Source of the DNA: Lingula anatina
Taxonomy: Eukaryota; Brachiopoda; Lingulata; Lingulida; Lingulidae
Direction: 5' to 3'
DNA length: 64,000 nucleotides
Assembly: GCF_001039355.2 (NCBI RefSeq)
Contig: NW_019775752.1
Coordinates: 32,414 to 96,413 of the forward strand
Part shown: one piece after another, positions 1 to 12,107 of the stretch
Position numbering within the stretch: position 1 is the stretch's first letter
How the letters are laid out: each line of letters starts with the position of its first letter
Program-made: the position numbers and the translations under genes
Notes under the pieces: generated by a model
What the model saw: only the letters and a program-made list of their open reading frames with translations
Database searches by the model: none
Told to the model about the DNA's origin: nothing

Positions 1-76
1 ACTTGGTATCTTTTGGTGATACATGTCATTTATAAATTTCACTTGTTTTTATAAACTTTTTGCATTTATTCTCTAG

Positions 77-3000
77 GGCCGAGCAGCAACAGCTAACCAG
101 TATCAAAAAGGATGGTGATACAGAATTGCATCCAGTTTGTTTATATATGAGAGAAGATGTAAGTCTTCCTCCTCTCCACCTTCTCAATCTTTCTCTTTTT
201 TTTTCTTATAAAAGGTAATTACTGTAAGCCTTAATGCATCATTAGCATGCCACTGTTTTAAAATGCCTTTTCCTATTAAGTAAATAAATATTCATTTTCA
301 TTTAGGTCATTGGAGAATTGGCCTTAAAAGCAACTTCATTGCGCAGTCTTGGTTTGACTGGTGGAAAAGCTATTATTAGGCAAGAAAACTTTTTTGTTTC
401 TTTTTATGATGCTTTTAAAGAAGATAGGATACAGGGGTATCTTAAATGTTAATTTCTTTGTCAGTAGAAACTGATATCTAAAATATAAATGTTGATTGAA
501 TAATATTAGCATATGATTCAAAAGTGGTGTTCTGTAATATGTGCTCTGTTGGAGAATCTCTCAGCATGATGTTTCTGTGCCATTACTGAACAATTTGAAT
601 TTTTTTAATTATTTATTAGGTGCTTGCACAGGCCCATTGACAGTGCCACATTGGAACAGATACGACAAAGATTAGAAAAGGAGCAAGTAAAGCAGGCCAA
701 ATTAGATGCACTGAATTACCAACGACAAAAGTCTGAAGAAGCAGAATTACCAAAGAAGCAAAATGCAATTCCCACAAGCACAGGGTCTAGTGAAACGTCA
801 ATGGACACTCAGTCTGCCGAGTCAATTGCTATGGACACAGAGTCAAGTGAAAACAGTGCATTTCAGAGCAGAAAGAGAGAAACGGAAATCTCACCTCCAG
901 GAACATCACATAAAGAGTCCAAACTTGAACAGGTTGTAGAGGCAATGGAGACTGACCAACAGCAGGCTCCCTCTAGTGATGTATCAACAGCTAGTACAGA
1001 TAGTGTGGTTCTTAGTGGGGGTGTTCCCACTGGCATTCCTGGTGTGACCATGTTTAGACCTGGAGCTGGGGAGTTCTCAGCAGATCAGCAACAGGTACTC
1101 TCAGTAATACAGCCCTCATAAATGATATTTCCTATTTGTGATCTCTAGCCAGAATTAAGGATTAAAACGGCAATTTCATGATGCGAACATGAAAATAGTA
1201 GACAAGAGCATCGCATAAAAGAGTGCTAACACTCTTGCCACCTTTTATCCAGGGCTCTTGCTGTTTATGTGTGGGTTCTTTTTCTCAAACAACCTATTTT
1301 TGATATGGACGTAATGTGCTCTCAGCAATTTCATAGCACAATGCCAAATGGGTAGGTTAGTGGATTAACAGTGTGCAATTTGCATAATGGTGATTACAAC
1401 CGCTAGTTCTTATGTTTATGAGATGGAATTGCAGTTGAATCGTTCATTTGGCTTCTTATCACATCCCCAAAGCTGATGAATGGCTATTTTGTTTATTTGT
1501 AGGGCCTGTAATAATTTAGATCTTAATTTATGTCACATGAACATAACCCAAAATGTAATAACTTCAAGAATTTGAAAACATTCAAAATTTTAATTTATGG
1601 TGAAAATGGTACACTCCCATCATAAACTACATTATCTATAATTATCATTCCAGTATATTATGGATGTTGCACAGTCTATTTTGGGTCAAATGACTGCTGG
1701 AAATGGGCCACAGCAACAACAGCCTTCACAAGGGAGAGGAGCCAGACCAAGACAAGTTCTCCAACCTACACCCAGTCCATTTGCTGACTTCAAGGTAGTA
1801 TGTTTTATGTAAACTGTAGTATGTTTATTTAGCCCTGACTGAAGAGTCATATAAGCCCTGACTGAGAAGTCATCTGATTAATTTCATAAATTTTTTAAAT
1901 GGTAAGAGTACGTAAGCTGAGAAAACAGTAGCAACTCTTAGTAATTAATGCATTTATTAACATCTACAAACAACTTTTTTAGAAAATGATTTAAAGTTTT
2001 TATATGATTTTTTACAGTTTCCTGAAGAAACGAAAGGAAAGGAACTATATAAAAATGAGCTTAGGTAAGAGTTGTCCTAAAAGTAAATGATAAATGTTAA
2101 TAAATTCCATAATGTTAAGAATTGTTTATGTAACAGTGATGCCTGAATATATGTTTTGAGTGTAAGGAGAATTGATTCAGTCATCTCCCCTTATGTTTAA
2201 TAAATAATTATAGTAAATATATTTATTTAAAATTTTGTGAATTGCAAGAATTTTAAATAGATAAGTGAACCAAGTTAGCATAACTGTACTGATTATTTCA
2301 GTGAGGTGTCCCGTGAAGATTTCAAGGTAAGCATGACAAATATGTGGATATTACAGGATCTTTGTTTAAATAAGTACAGGTTGAAAAGATGTTTACATAA
2401 AATATCCTAATGCTTTATTAAACTCAAACTTAAAGGGATAATAACTCTTCGCGTGAGGTCTATATTTCACAATAAAAACATTGTGAATAACTCATACGCC
2501 CCATTTCCATAGATTTTTAGATCGATCTATCCCTGTGGGGAGTCTCACTAGATTACTGTCAGCTTGGCCAGCTTAAGCGTCTGTCCCGCCTACTAAAAGC
2601 TGTAAGGGGGTAATTAACTATGGTGCCCGCTCGGCTGACTGCAATTTAGCGTGAACCCCCAGGGAGTTAGGTCGATCTAAAACTTAATCTTTAGATCAAT
2701 CTAAATCTCTGGGAAAGCACCCATAGAAATATAATATATTCTGTTTTATGACAAAACAGCAGTTATAGCTATTATTCTGATATCTGAGCTTGTCTTCAGA
2801 CCACGTGACCTCCATTGATGGCTATACCCTGTTATAATCTCTTAAGAGATTTTAACAAAAAACCAAACTTTTTAGAAAAAAAACAGGGACTAACTTTGAA
2901 TGTAAAAATGGATTCATTAACCATTGGTAAGTATGGGAAAATTGTTGTTTATTCCAGGAAAATTCATTTCATGGCCAGAACGAAGAGTTATTATCCCTTT

Positions 3001-5870
3001 AAAGTTTGCGAATTCTTTAAGTGACTTAAGCATGCAGAAAAATATTTAGTTGTATCAGGATAAGGGACCCTGGAGTTTATTAATGTCATCAGTTTGATGC
3101 AATGCAATGCATTTGAATAACTGCTTTTAAAAAATACAGCTCATTATTGTTAATCTATTTCAGCCCTGTGATAGAGAGATAGTTGTCTATCGAGTTGATG
3201 AACCAGTATCAATATCTCCTGACCAAGGTACTAGTATGTTATATTGTCATTAAAGTGTAAAGCACCAAACTGCAGCGTGAACCATGATCATTTTTTTGCT
3301 CAGAGTTTAAGAAAGATCAAATTTCTAAAACAGTTAGTTTTTGTGTTGTAATTGAACTAGTATTGTTCTTATGGATTAGTTTTCTTGTACAAACAACTGC
3401 AAAAGCATATTGTTACCAGTAATGGGTGTATACTATTTATATATAAAAATTAACATTTTTTTACCTCAGAAGGTGACGTACCAGACAGCTTCTTTGAGGT
3501 GACAGAACATGATGTCAGAAGAATGATGAAAGATTTGCAGAAATCAGTGTGAGTTTATTGACTTGATGAAAAGAATTTATTTTATAATATACTGTTAAGT
3601 ACAAAAGTTAACAGTACTTTTCCAATTTTTTTTACTGTCTACATTGTTATCATTCTAGGCTTAACCTGGTCTTATTTGTTTTAAATTGCCAGATATGCAT
3701 TTTAAAAAGTAATTAGAAATGAATGAATCTGATTTTTTTATCTATTTCACTTGAAGAAAAATACTCAAACCAACCATGAAAATCTTACATGTGATAAACA
3801 GCCAATTTCTTTGTTAACTTAAATTTAGGAAAGACATGTCAGACCAGCCTTTGATGACTCAAAGTATGAGAAAGGCCGAGTTGGAAGAAAAATTCTCGAA
3901 ATATGAAAGAGCTGTTGTTAGATTCCATTTTCCAGACAAGGTGGTCGTGCAAGCCTTGTTCAGACCACTGGAAACAGGTATGATATTCTGGTAATGTCAT
4001 CACCTGGTGCTCAAAGGCACAAAATAGTGTAATTTTACTTTAATTATTATTTATGTAAACATTAAATTTGAAATGTGTTTGAATTCATTTTATTTATCTT
4101 TGGTAGAATTTTGTGTCATTTGGTTTTAAGTTAATGATCATAATGTAATTGTGTTGTTACTTTCAGTGTTTGCCTTGACAAAATTTGTGAAGGAGCATCT
4201 TGATGATAGGACCATGTCTTTCTACCTTTGTAAGTCAGATTTGCCCTATTTACATTTTTGGGATGTCATAGTGAGTAATTTTGAATAGAATTAAGCAGGC
4301 TTTTGGACAAGTATATTGAATTGTAAGAAGGGGGAATAGATAATAGTGAATGAAGGCACTTCTTACAACTTACAAACTTAATTGGGAAAATCTGTTCTGT
4401 TCATGGGGTGGTTCATCATTTTATATATATATTCATATCTCTGATGTTAATTTATCTGTGCAGTGTTCATCTTATTAAAATGCTTAGTATTTTATTTTCA
4501 ACACATCAGCCTTTTGTTACTAAGAAAGACCTTTTATCCTCTTAAGAACTGACTTGGTCCAATAGATAAAACTAAAATGTTTGATTTAATAATAACTATT
4601 TTTTTTTTATTTTAGATACTACACCACCAAAGACAGTTTTGAAAGACCCCAGCAATAACCTAATTGAGGCACGTGAAGCAAAATAATTTAACTTCCAAAT
4701 GTCATGTTTTACTCATCGACAATTTAAGTGGTAACTAGAAATTTATAGCTTCTACTTAGTATTTACAAAATATACATAGGTATGTAACAAATTTTCATTG
4801 AACTGAATGGTTATTTTTGATATTTTCAGGCTGGATTAGTACCAGCATCTGTTGTTTATGTTGGCACAGAAAGTCAAAAAGGTAATAAATCTATTCTAAA
4901 TACTTTGAAAATTTGACCTGCATAGAAAAATACTTTTCTCTTATCCAAGGTCAAGCAAATTATGTGTAAATTTTAATGAATTTTCAGTCAACTAAATTAA
5001 GCAGTCAAGTCAAAAGACATTTAATATGAAATTAATTCATGCTTTTTCTTTTGTAGAGAAATATTTATCTGCACAAGTAATGTGCACCAAGTCCACTTTA
5101 CTAGAAGCAGAAAAGACGGCAATGAACTGGTAAGTGTTTAGATAATCATCATTGGATTTTTATCAGGTCATAGCAAAGTATTGCTTCCAACCAGGTGAAT
5201 AAAACCACTACTAGAAAGATACTTCGTACAATGTACATGTTCATACAGGTCTGCAAACTAGTGGGTACACCATTTTCTGTATCTGACGGTAAAAAGATCT
5301 GGTGAAGATCAATTAGGTAACTGTCTGTTTCATTTCGTTTTCGTAATGGAAATGAAAAATATTTTTAAAAGAAACAATTGCCACGACTTCAGTAAATGGT
5401 ATAGAATGCATTGCATAACATGCACTGAACCATGCAATCTTTAATACTTACACTTACAACTGGAGTTCTTTTTTCTTTCAGGCATTACAAACACACCATG
5501 TCACAACCTGGAGTTTCTGGTGCCAGCACATCTGGTGCAAGTGGTGGTGCCACAGCTGGTACAAGTGCTAGTGGTATTGGGGCCAGCGGAAACACAAGAT
5601 CTGCTGCTCCTACTGGAAGTGGAAATACAGGGGAAAAGAAAACACCCAAATGGTTGAAAATTGGTAAGATTGTTAATTTTCTTCATCCTTTAGCAATCAT
5701 TGCATAAATCATCATTTTGAGGCAAAGTTTTAAAGTCTGCATTCCTTGTTAGTTTGGGAATACAATGTATCATAAACAGACATAAAAAACTTGAAGAAAA
5801 AACTTTTTGTCTTGAATTTTTGTATCTTAATTGATCAAATCTTTTTCTGTCACCTACAGGAAAAAGTTGA
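77..5870 (+). CDS. ASPSCR1: ASPSCR1/TUG, UBX-domain tether protein (5' part missing)
   Basis: Exons seen: 77-158, 306-379, 620-1094, 1654-1794, 2018-2064, 2302-2326, 3164-3227, 3470-3548, 3829-3977, 4167-4229, 4616-4668, 4830-4881, 5057-5129, 5482-5663 and 5860-5870 (stop TGA). The phases agree throughout and give 522 residues; roughly the first 110, with the N-terminal ubiquitin-like part, should lie left of the window. The start (SLGLTGGKAIIR) matches the end of the TUG ubiquitin-like region. A Ser/Thr/Gln-rich linker follows, then the UBX domain at about residues 354-435 (ERAVVRFHFPDK ... GLVPASVVYVG). A Gly/Ser/Ala-rich tail ends in PKWLKIG, like the vertebrate PKWLKL ending. The family binds p97/VCP and, in vertebrates, tethers GLUT4 vesicles; only the family is shown here. 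Two introns (380-619 and 4669-4829) have GC rather than GT donors. Confidence 0.93.
2434..2998. mobile_element. MITE with TTAA flanks (piggyBac-like)
   Basis: A 565-bp insertion in an ASPSCR1 intron. Its ends are perfect 18-bp terminal inverted repeats (AGGGATAATAACTCTTCG on the left, the reverse complement on the right), each next to TTAA (2430-2433 and 2999-3002), so the symmetry covers 22 bp per side. Subterminal AGATCRATCT-type motifs lie near 2515-2530 and 2690-2705. There is no transposase; the 69-codon frame at 2815-3024 runs out through the right end and resembles nothing. TTAA flanks are the target duplication of piggyBac-type elements. The family assignment is inferred from the flanks alone. 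Confidence 0.8.
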
Positions 5871-6559
5871 GTGGACAGAATTTTCTACATCATACAAGCC
5901 ATGGTAGTTGTGACGAAAGTTGCGACAAGGAAATACAAAGCCGACGAATTTATGGACATTCAACACAGGAAATATTTTTGATAATACATCAAGTGCAACA
6001 TTCGAAATAAAAAAGATGACTTTTTCTCTGGTCACATCACTGAAAGTTTTCTGACATTATGGATCTTCTTAAATTTATGAACTTCTGTCAGACTTCATTT
6101 GCAACACATGTTAAATTACACTGAATGAATGCTTGTGTTTAAAATATATTTAAGCAAGTGTATTAAAATATATTTAAGCAGCTGAATATTTTGTCACAAT
6201 TTGTAAGAGATTTTTAGGATTGATCTAAACTACAAAGAGTTAATAAAAATTGAAAAGTCATTTTGTTTGTACAATGCAACATTGAATTCTGCTATTCCTG
6301 TAGATCAACTGCAATTATATGTTAATAAATATTTATTCATAAAATCAATCTTGTATGTAATACAAATGAGAAAATGCTCATACAATAAATTATACTCAAA
6401 ATTGTCTTTTGCCATAAAACAGATACACTTAATATTCAATGTTTTTTGTTGTTTTTTTTTTTTACATGAAATGAGGTCTGTCTACATTCCTATTCATGCA
6501 TAGTCTATGAAAAATTTAGTAAGTCCATGAGACCAGCCTCTGGACTTAAATATGTTAAG
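5871..6559. other. Convergent 3'UTR spacer of ASPSCR1 and B3GNTL1
   Basis: Sequence between the ASPSCR1 stop (5870) and the B3GNTL1 stop (6560, minus). It is AT-rich and holds several AATAAA hexamers on the plus strand (6006-6011, 6242-6247, 6324-6329) and one on the minus strand (6337-6332). No gene is seen. The open frame at 6267-6503 has no recognisable features. Confidence 0.7.
6324..6337. terminator. Palindromic bidirectional poly(A) signal
   Basis: AATAAATATTTATT is a perfect 14-bp palindrome and gives AATAAA on both strands. It lies 454 bp after the ASPSCR1 stop and 223 bp after the B3GNTL1 stop, so it could end both convergent transcripts. Use by both genes is inferred. Confidence 0.5.
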
Positions 6560-9500
6560 TCAGTTGAAGTGAATATAATCCTTTCCTTCTGTCAACTGAA
6601 GTGATGCCAAGTTTTCCTCGAGTTGTCCTCCTGTCATGTCCTGGATTGAAAAAAAAGCAAAATTTAAATAGAAAATATTTTCACAATGGAAGATGCCAGT
6701 GTTTGCATTTTGTTGTGACAATTTCTTCCCCCTCCCCTCCTCTACCCTCACTCTACAGGCTTAAGGCTCCTGAGAGAAAATGGACTGCACACAATTTGCA
6801 ATTTCAAAGGAAACAAACATATCAATTGACATTTACAGAAATATAAATCAGTGACAACACATTTTTACAAAGCCATGTTGCACTTCTTACTATTATTATA
6901 AGAAGAAAAAAAAACATTTCCAGTATAAGAATATATGATAAGTTATCTTTTTTATCTTCCCATCCTACCTGCTTAACACATATAATAAAGGGTGGTTTTG
7001 CCCGAGTAAAATGAACTATTGGAATCTTTGGTTTTGGGATGCACTGAAAGTAAAGATAAATTAAATGTCAGCCCATTAAATGCCCATATAACATTACTTC
7101 AACAATATTAACATTTTGCTGGACAACATTACAGGATATTCTACCCAAAATTCACCCGACATACAGGTCCTCCACTACTCTCCCTGCCATTAGATTAAGC
7201 AAACGAAGCAAGTGGAGAGCAACGTTCTACTAATATAAACAGGGTGCCCAAAAGTAGGAATACTTATAATTTGACATGCAGCATAGCCCTTTTAAATCTA
7301 AATGAAACATTTGAATACATCTAATTATCTTTGCAATACCTTGGATTCTTCATAAGTGTAGACTCCTTTGTCAGTTTTCTTCTTATCAACATCACACAGC
7401 ATTAGAACCTAGATGGTTAAGATACACAAAAATAAATAAATGGTAGTTCTTTCTACTTAAATCTAACAGTTGATGCAATGAGACTAACTAACAACAGTGG
7501 CCTTTTTTTTTCTTTAAAATGCAAACTTAAATATATTTACAAAAAACTATCTACACAAATGATTTACATCATTTAATGGTGGTCAATCCATTCTGCTTTA
7601 ATTTGGACACTTGAAAGGAAGTTGTTTACCTTATTTTGGTTGTGTGGCTGTAAAGACCTGTAGAGTTTCCGGCCTTGTTTTCCTGCATTCCAGATAGTAA
7701 AGGCAGACCACTTAGATAATACTTGATCCTCCAAGGCAGACACTCTCAAGTTCCATATGGTCTCCCTGGAAAATAACAGAAACACATCTTCCTATTGCAG
7801 CTGCTCAGAGATAACTGTGTACAGGACCAAAAAAAAATGGAAAATTGTATTATCAAGACACAAAACGTTCAAGACTGGCTTATTGGTAAGGAAGCAATTA
7901 ATTAATCTTAAATATCACACTTGAAAACTGAGACACAGGGATGAGATTTTTCAGACTATCAGCAAATTTCCAATTTTTTGAGAGCAAAAAATATCACTGG
8001 CTTAGGCAGTCCCCTGGACCCCATGCCATGTTTTTTGACTTTTTCACTAAATGACAGTCTCATCCCTGAGGACATACAATTACAAATCTTTAAAAAAAAC
8101 CCTGATATTTCCAAGCTTACTCTAGCACTGAGAAAGTGGTAGCCTCTGGGTGATATCTGTACATCAGTAGACACTGGTCAACACGATACAGCCCAAGATT
8201 CATTTCAAGTAGGCGATAAAAGAAGATGAGGTCTTCTGGAGTACCCTTAATTAATCAGAAAAATACTCATACAGTATTTCAGCAAAGAGAATAACCAATC
8301 TACTATTGACTGTGCTTTAATAACTCAATCTATGCTTACTTCTCTATATCATAGAAACGGATGGTTCATTCTATTGGAGACACTTTCCAATTAGCATGGT
8401 AATCAAATCATTTCTTACTGAAAAAATCTACACATTAAGAGAAACTGGTATCAAATTCGTTAATGACCTTTCCTGCTTCACTGAACTCTCCGATCTCTTC
8501 AAACATTGCTCTTGAACAGAACCATGTGGGCATGATGACTGTGGGTCCATGGGAGGTATATGCCTAAGGAGATATAATCTAACATTGTTTTCAATTGTTA
8601 AGTAAGTTTTTTACAAAAAAAAACATTTATATGTAACCATCAAAATATATGACTGACATCTTTAATTAGATGTAAATATATACAGATTCCAATCCAACGT
8701 GCAGAAAGTAAGATATTAGAAGTGTGTACTTCTGTCAGTAACATTTATTTTCTTCTGAAAAAAGAAAAATTAAACAAAGAAAATCAGGTGAAATTTGTTA
8801 GGCAGTATACCTGGTGGAACAGCTGATCTTGAGAAAGAGAGTTGGCCCAATTTGTGTACCTTGAAGTGGAATTTGCTGGTTCTCTGTAAAATTGGCATCC
8901 AATTAACTGAATAAAAAAAAAGGAAGAAACATAAACATTACATACAAATATATTTTCAGATATAAAAGAAAATAGAACTCAGGTTCAAACAACATATGAA
9001 CTGCTATCTATCAAATGTGTAATGCTTATTATTATGTGATCAACAAACGTGTACAATGACATTTTAAGCAACTTACAGATTTTGGATGAGCTAATGCTGC
9101 TTTGTATTGCTGCTGAACTCTATCCTTGAGCATTACATCATCCTACAATAAAGAAATCACTCAAATTATACCAAAACGTACATAATTATTCATGTTTGAT
9201 TGTTCTGTAAGGGATGTCTCTAATGCATGTGTCAATATTCAAATCTAAGTAGTCTTAAATCAGCTGAAATTATGACTTAAAAATTGTGGTTTCTTAAATA
9301 CTATCAATATTAATTCAATATAATATACATACTGCATCAAAGAAGCAAAGATATGTCCCTGCACTTTGTTTCACAGCGTGATTCTTGGCGGCTCCAACTA
9401 AAATTAACAACAACACACCTATCACAATGCAACAGATCACAACCAATTAGGCAGTCCAGGCCACATCTAACACAATCAAGTAAACTGCTCCCAGTCAAGG

Positions 9501-11456
9501 AACCCCTCCTTCAAAAGGTAAAGATCACACAGACTAGTGTGCCAAATATATGACCGATAAGATTTATATCTGTATGTACCCAGGGGCCTTGAAATCAGTA
9601 ATTTTTATCTAAATAACCTGATAATCATTAAGTATATTAGCATGACTTGATATGGTCAGCTACTGTATCAAAACATTCATTCATGAGACTGATATATTAG
9701 CTAATAATTAATAATACAACCTCCTTTGGGTTGTGTTTCACTGTGTCCCCCAAGGATTACTTTGATGCCTTTGGCCTCCAGCCTGCTTCTCCATTGAGAT
9801 AACACTTCATAACTCCTGTCCTGAAATGTTACCAATAACTTTAAGCTGACACTTTAATTAATTCTCAGTCTCACTAATCCAGATTTTATCATTTCATAAG
9901 AAGGCACCTGTTTTAACATACCTCTTTGGACCCCACAAAGATGATGGGCCTGGACTCATTCTAGTATATTTAAATTCAATAAATAAACAAATTAATAATG
10001 AGGAAATTGCAATGGGTCATTAACAATTTTTCTTTAGCTTGGAAAATATTTGAAAATTTTTGTATGCTAACATGGGTTTTGAGTGAAGACAACAATATAC
10101 AAAGCTTTTTTAATATTTCAAAAAAAAATATCAGACACCATTTTGAAAAGAAAAAACATTAAGCCACTGACTGCTTTACAAGTAACTGTCACGCATAAAC
10201 TTTTAATTAAACCTTCAGACCCAAACCTTTCAAATGCAAACTACAAATTATTCTACATACAGTGCTTCCATCATTAAAAACTGACAGCTCCAAGGTTCCT
10301 TCAAAGTTCTGGTCTATTATGGAATGCAGGGACTCATTTAACCACTTTTCTGCATTGTAAACTGGTAGTATAATGGACTGAAAGGAGAATGATTTTCAAA
10401 TTACATATTTTCTTTCTAACTTAACTTAATTTTTGACTAAGAATAAGATTCAAATCGAAAGATTTTACTCACCAACAGTGACATGCACAATTCCAACTGT
10501 AAATAGTATCATATATATCTGTTTGGATTCTAAAAGGACATAGTTATGAATTGTTTGTATGTTTTTACAGGTTTGCCTTCAATGTTTGGCAATCTTGTCA
10601 ATAAACATTCAAACATCACATGTAGAGTGGAATCACAATCTGATTGCAACTGATGAAACCACTATCAAACATTCCTTTGGAAACTTTGCTTGCCAAAGAT
10701 CCCCATTAAACAAAGTAAACATACAAGTCTGGGCTTGAAACTGAAATGTTACTTGTGTGCTATATATCCTAACACCATGAGGAAGTTGCACTTTCCAAGG
10801 CTGAATTTACACAGATAAGTTATGGCTGTAACTTGTGCATGGAGGTGATGAGTGAATCTGGTAAGTTAAAAAGATCTTGATCTACATGTGCTTGTCTCTA
10901 CTTGGAGGTTGCTGATGGCCTTTTGACAACCACGTTTCACCTTTGTTGTGTGGTTTATAAACAAAATTTGGTCCAGGTATTCTGGACTCTGTTCACACTG
11001 AACACTCAAATTTACCTAGGAAAAACATTTCTACGTTAAGCAGTGTTTAAATGGGGTGCACTGCACCAATACAGCTAATCGTATTAATCCTCTGTATATT
11101 TACGTTGAAAGGAGTGCCAGACCACTGGTAACCAGCACACACTAGTAATTAGGTATCGAACGAAATCAATGATTCAGTGTTCGGTTCCTTAATGACCGTA
11201 TTAATCGAACTTAAAATATATTGTAAACGCGAGCAAATTTTGAACATACACATGTAGTGTACAATCACTGCAATAAATTCAATTAAGGTAACTGGTTCTA
11301 AGACTAAGACAGCGAAGTCATTTAAAAAATGGTTGCGTGCTTGCTCATATTTCTATGCCGTGTGCAGTGAAGATAAATGATCGGATGGATATTCATGTTC
11401 CCCGTGACACTATCTGCAGATCTTCACTAATTATCAACACGTACCACGTCCACCAT
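6560..11456 (-). CDS. B3GNTL1: B3GNTL1 / QTGAL, queuosine-tRNA galactosyltransferase
   Basis: Minus-strand exons in order: 11456-11445 (ATG plus three codons, MVDV), 10377-10261, 9960-9922 (39 nt, perhaps optional), 9820-9721, 9397-9333, 9142-9077, 8906-8811, 8563-8468, 8245-8121, 7765-7630, 7408-7340, 7043-6969 and 6640-6560 (stop). The total is 358 residues, or 345 without the 39-nt exon; the human protein is about 361. It is a GT2-family, GT-A-fold glycosyltransferase: [12 protein letters not shown] at the start, a nucleotide-sugar NDGST motif, the metal-binding stretch [28 protein letters not shown] with the likely catalytic acidic pair, and [12 protein letters not shown]; the tail is GKDYIHFN. 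The human orthologue adds galactose to queuosine in the tRNA-Tyr anticodon. Donors GTCATT (after 8468) and GTTGTA (after 9721) are weak, but phase and homology support both. Confidence 0.93.
9922..9960 (-). other. Candidate 39-nt cassette microexon in B3GNTL1
   Basis: It is bounded by a TACTAG acceptor and a GTATGT donor, open in frame, phase 0 at both ends, and encodes 13 residues ([13 protein letters not shown]). Joining its neighbours without it gives NDGSTDRS, the usual GT2 loop motif; including it splits that motif. It may therefore be alternative, or a chance splice-site pair. Confidence 0.45.
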
Positions 11457-12103
11457 GGGCACAAGTCTCAAAAGGATTTAGTGCTCGTGAAGAACCCACA
11501 TGGGCGCAGCCATATTTAGGTCAACTAAAGTGTGGAACAGTCTAAAGTAAAAGGTCATCTGGGGGAGAAGGTAAACATACCGAGAACAATTAAATATCAA
11601 TTAAGCATCAGTTGATTTCATGTTGTGTAATAAACAACAAATTCCTTGATATTTGATAGTATTTACCTCAAAGAAAGTTATAATATCATATTTTTGAAGA
11701 AGTATTTAACAAGCAACAGATTTGCCACAAGCCTACAACCCCTGCAAATACTCATAGACCAATCTCTATTTACAAGCATGCAAAAGTTTGGCGCGTGTTG
11801 CAGGTCCTTATCGCGATGCCTTACGGGTGAGCGGGCGTATTCATATGGTGATTAGTGGATGAATGCGCCGACCAGATTCTTTAACGACCCTGACGCAGGA
11901 CAGGCTAGGGAATTACTTTGCGTGTATTTGGCAATATGGACGCACACGTATGACAGAATGGGAGTCACTGTCCAGGAACTGTGTTTTTTTCGCGTATTGT
12001 GACGCATGTTGTCAGTTTCACTACTATTTACATCGACCGAGCTGCTGTTGACGTGTATTTTACATTGTGTTCCAAAAAATATGTCTAACTTAACACATCC
12101 ACT
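11457..12103. promoter_or_regulatory. Shared divergent promoter of B3GNTL1 and METRNL
   Basis: There are 647 bp between the two start codons of these head-to-head genes. Around 11790-12060 the sequence has many more CpG dinucleotides than its AT-rich surroundings, as expected of an unmethylated promoter. No clear TATA box is seen in either direction. Transcription start sites cannot be placed. Shared regulation is inferred from the arrangement. Confidence 0.55.
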
Positions 12104-12107
12104 ATGA
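12081..12107 (+). other. Short uORF overlapping the METRNL start (ATGA)
   Basis: An upstream ATG at 12081 opens an eight-codon frame (MSNLTHPL). Its TGA at 12105-12107 overlaps the METRNL ATG at 12104-12106, giving the ATGA arrangement typical of termination-reinitiation. It matters only if transcription starts upstream of 12081, which the sequence does not show. Confidence 0.4.
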
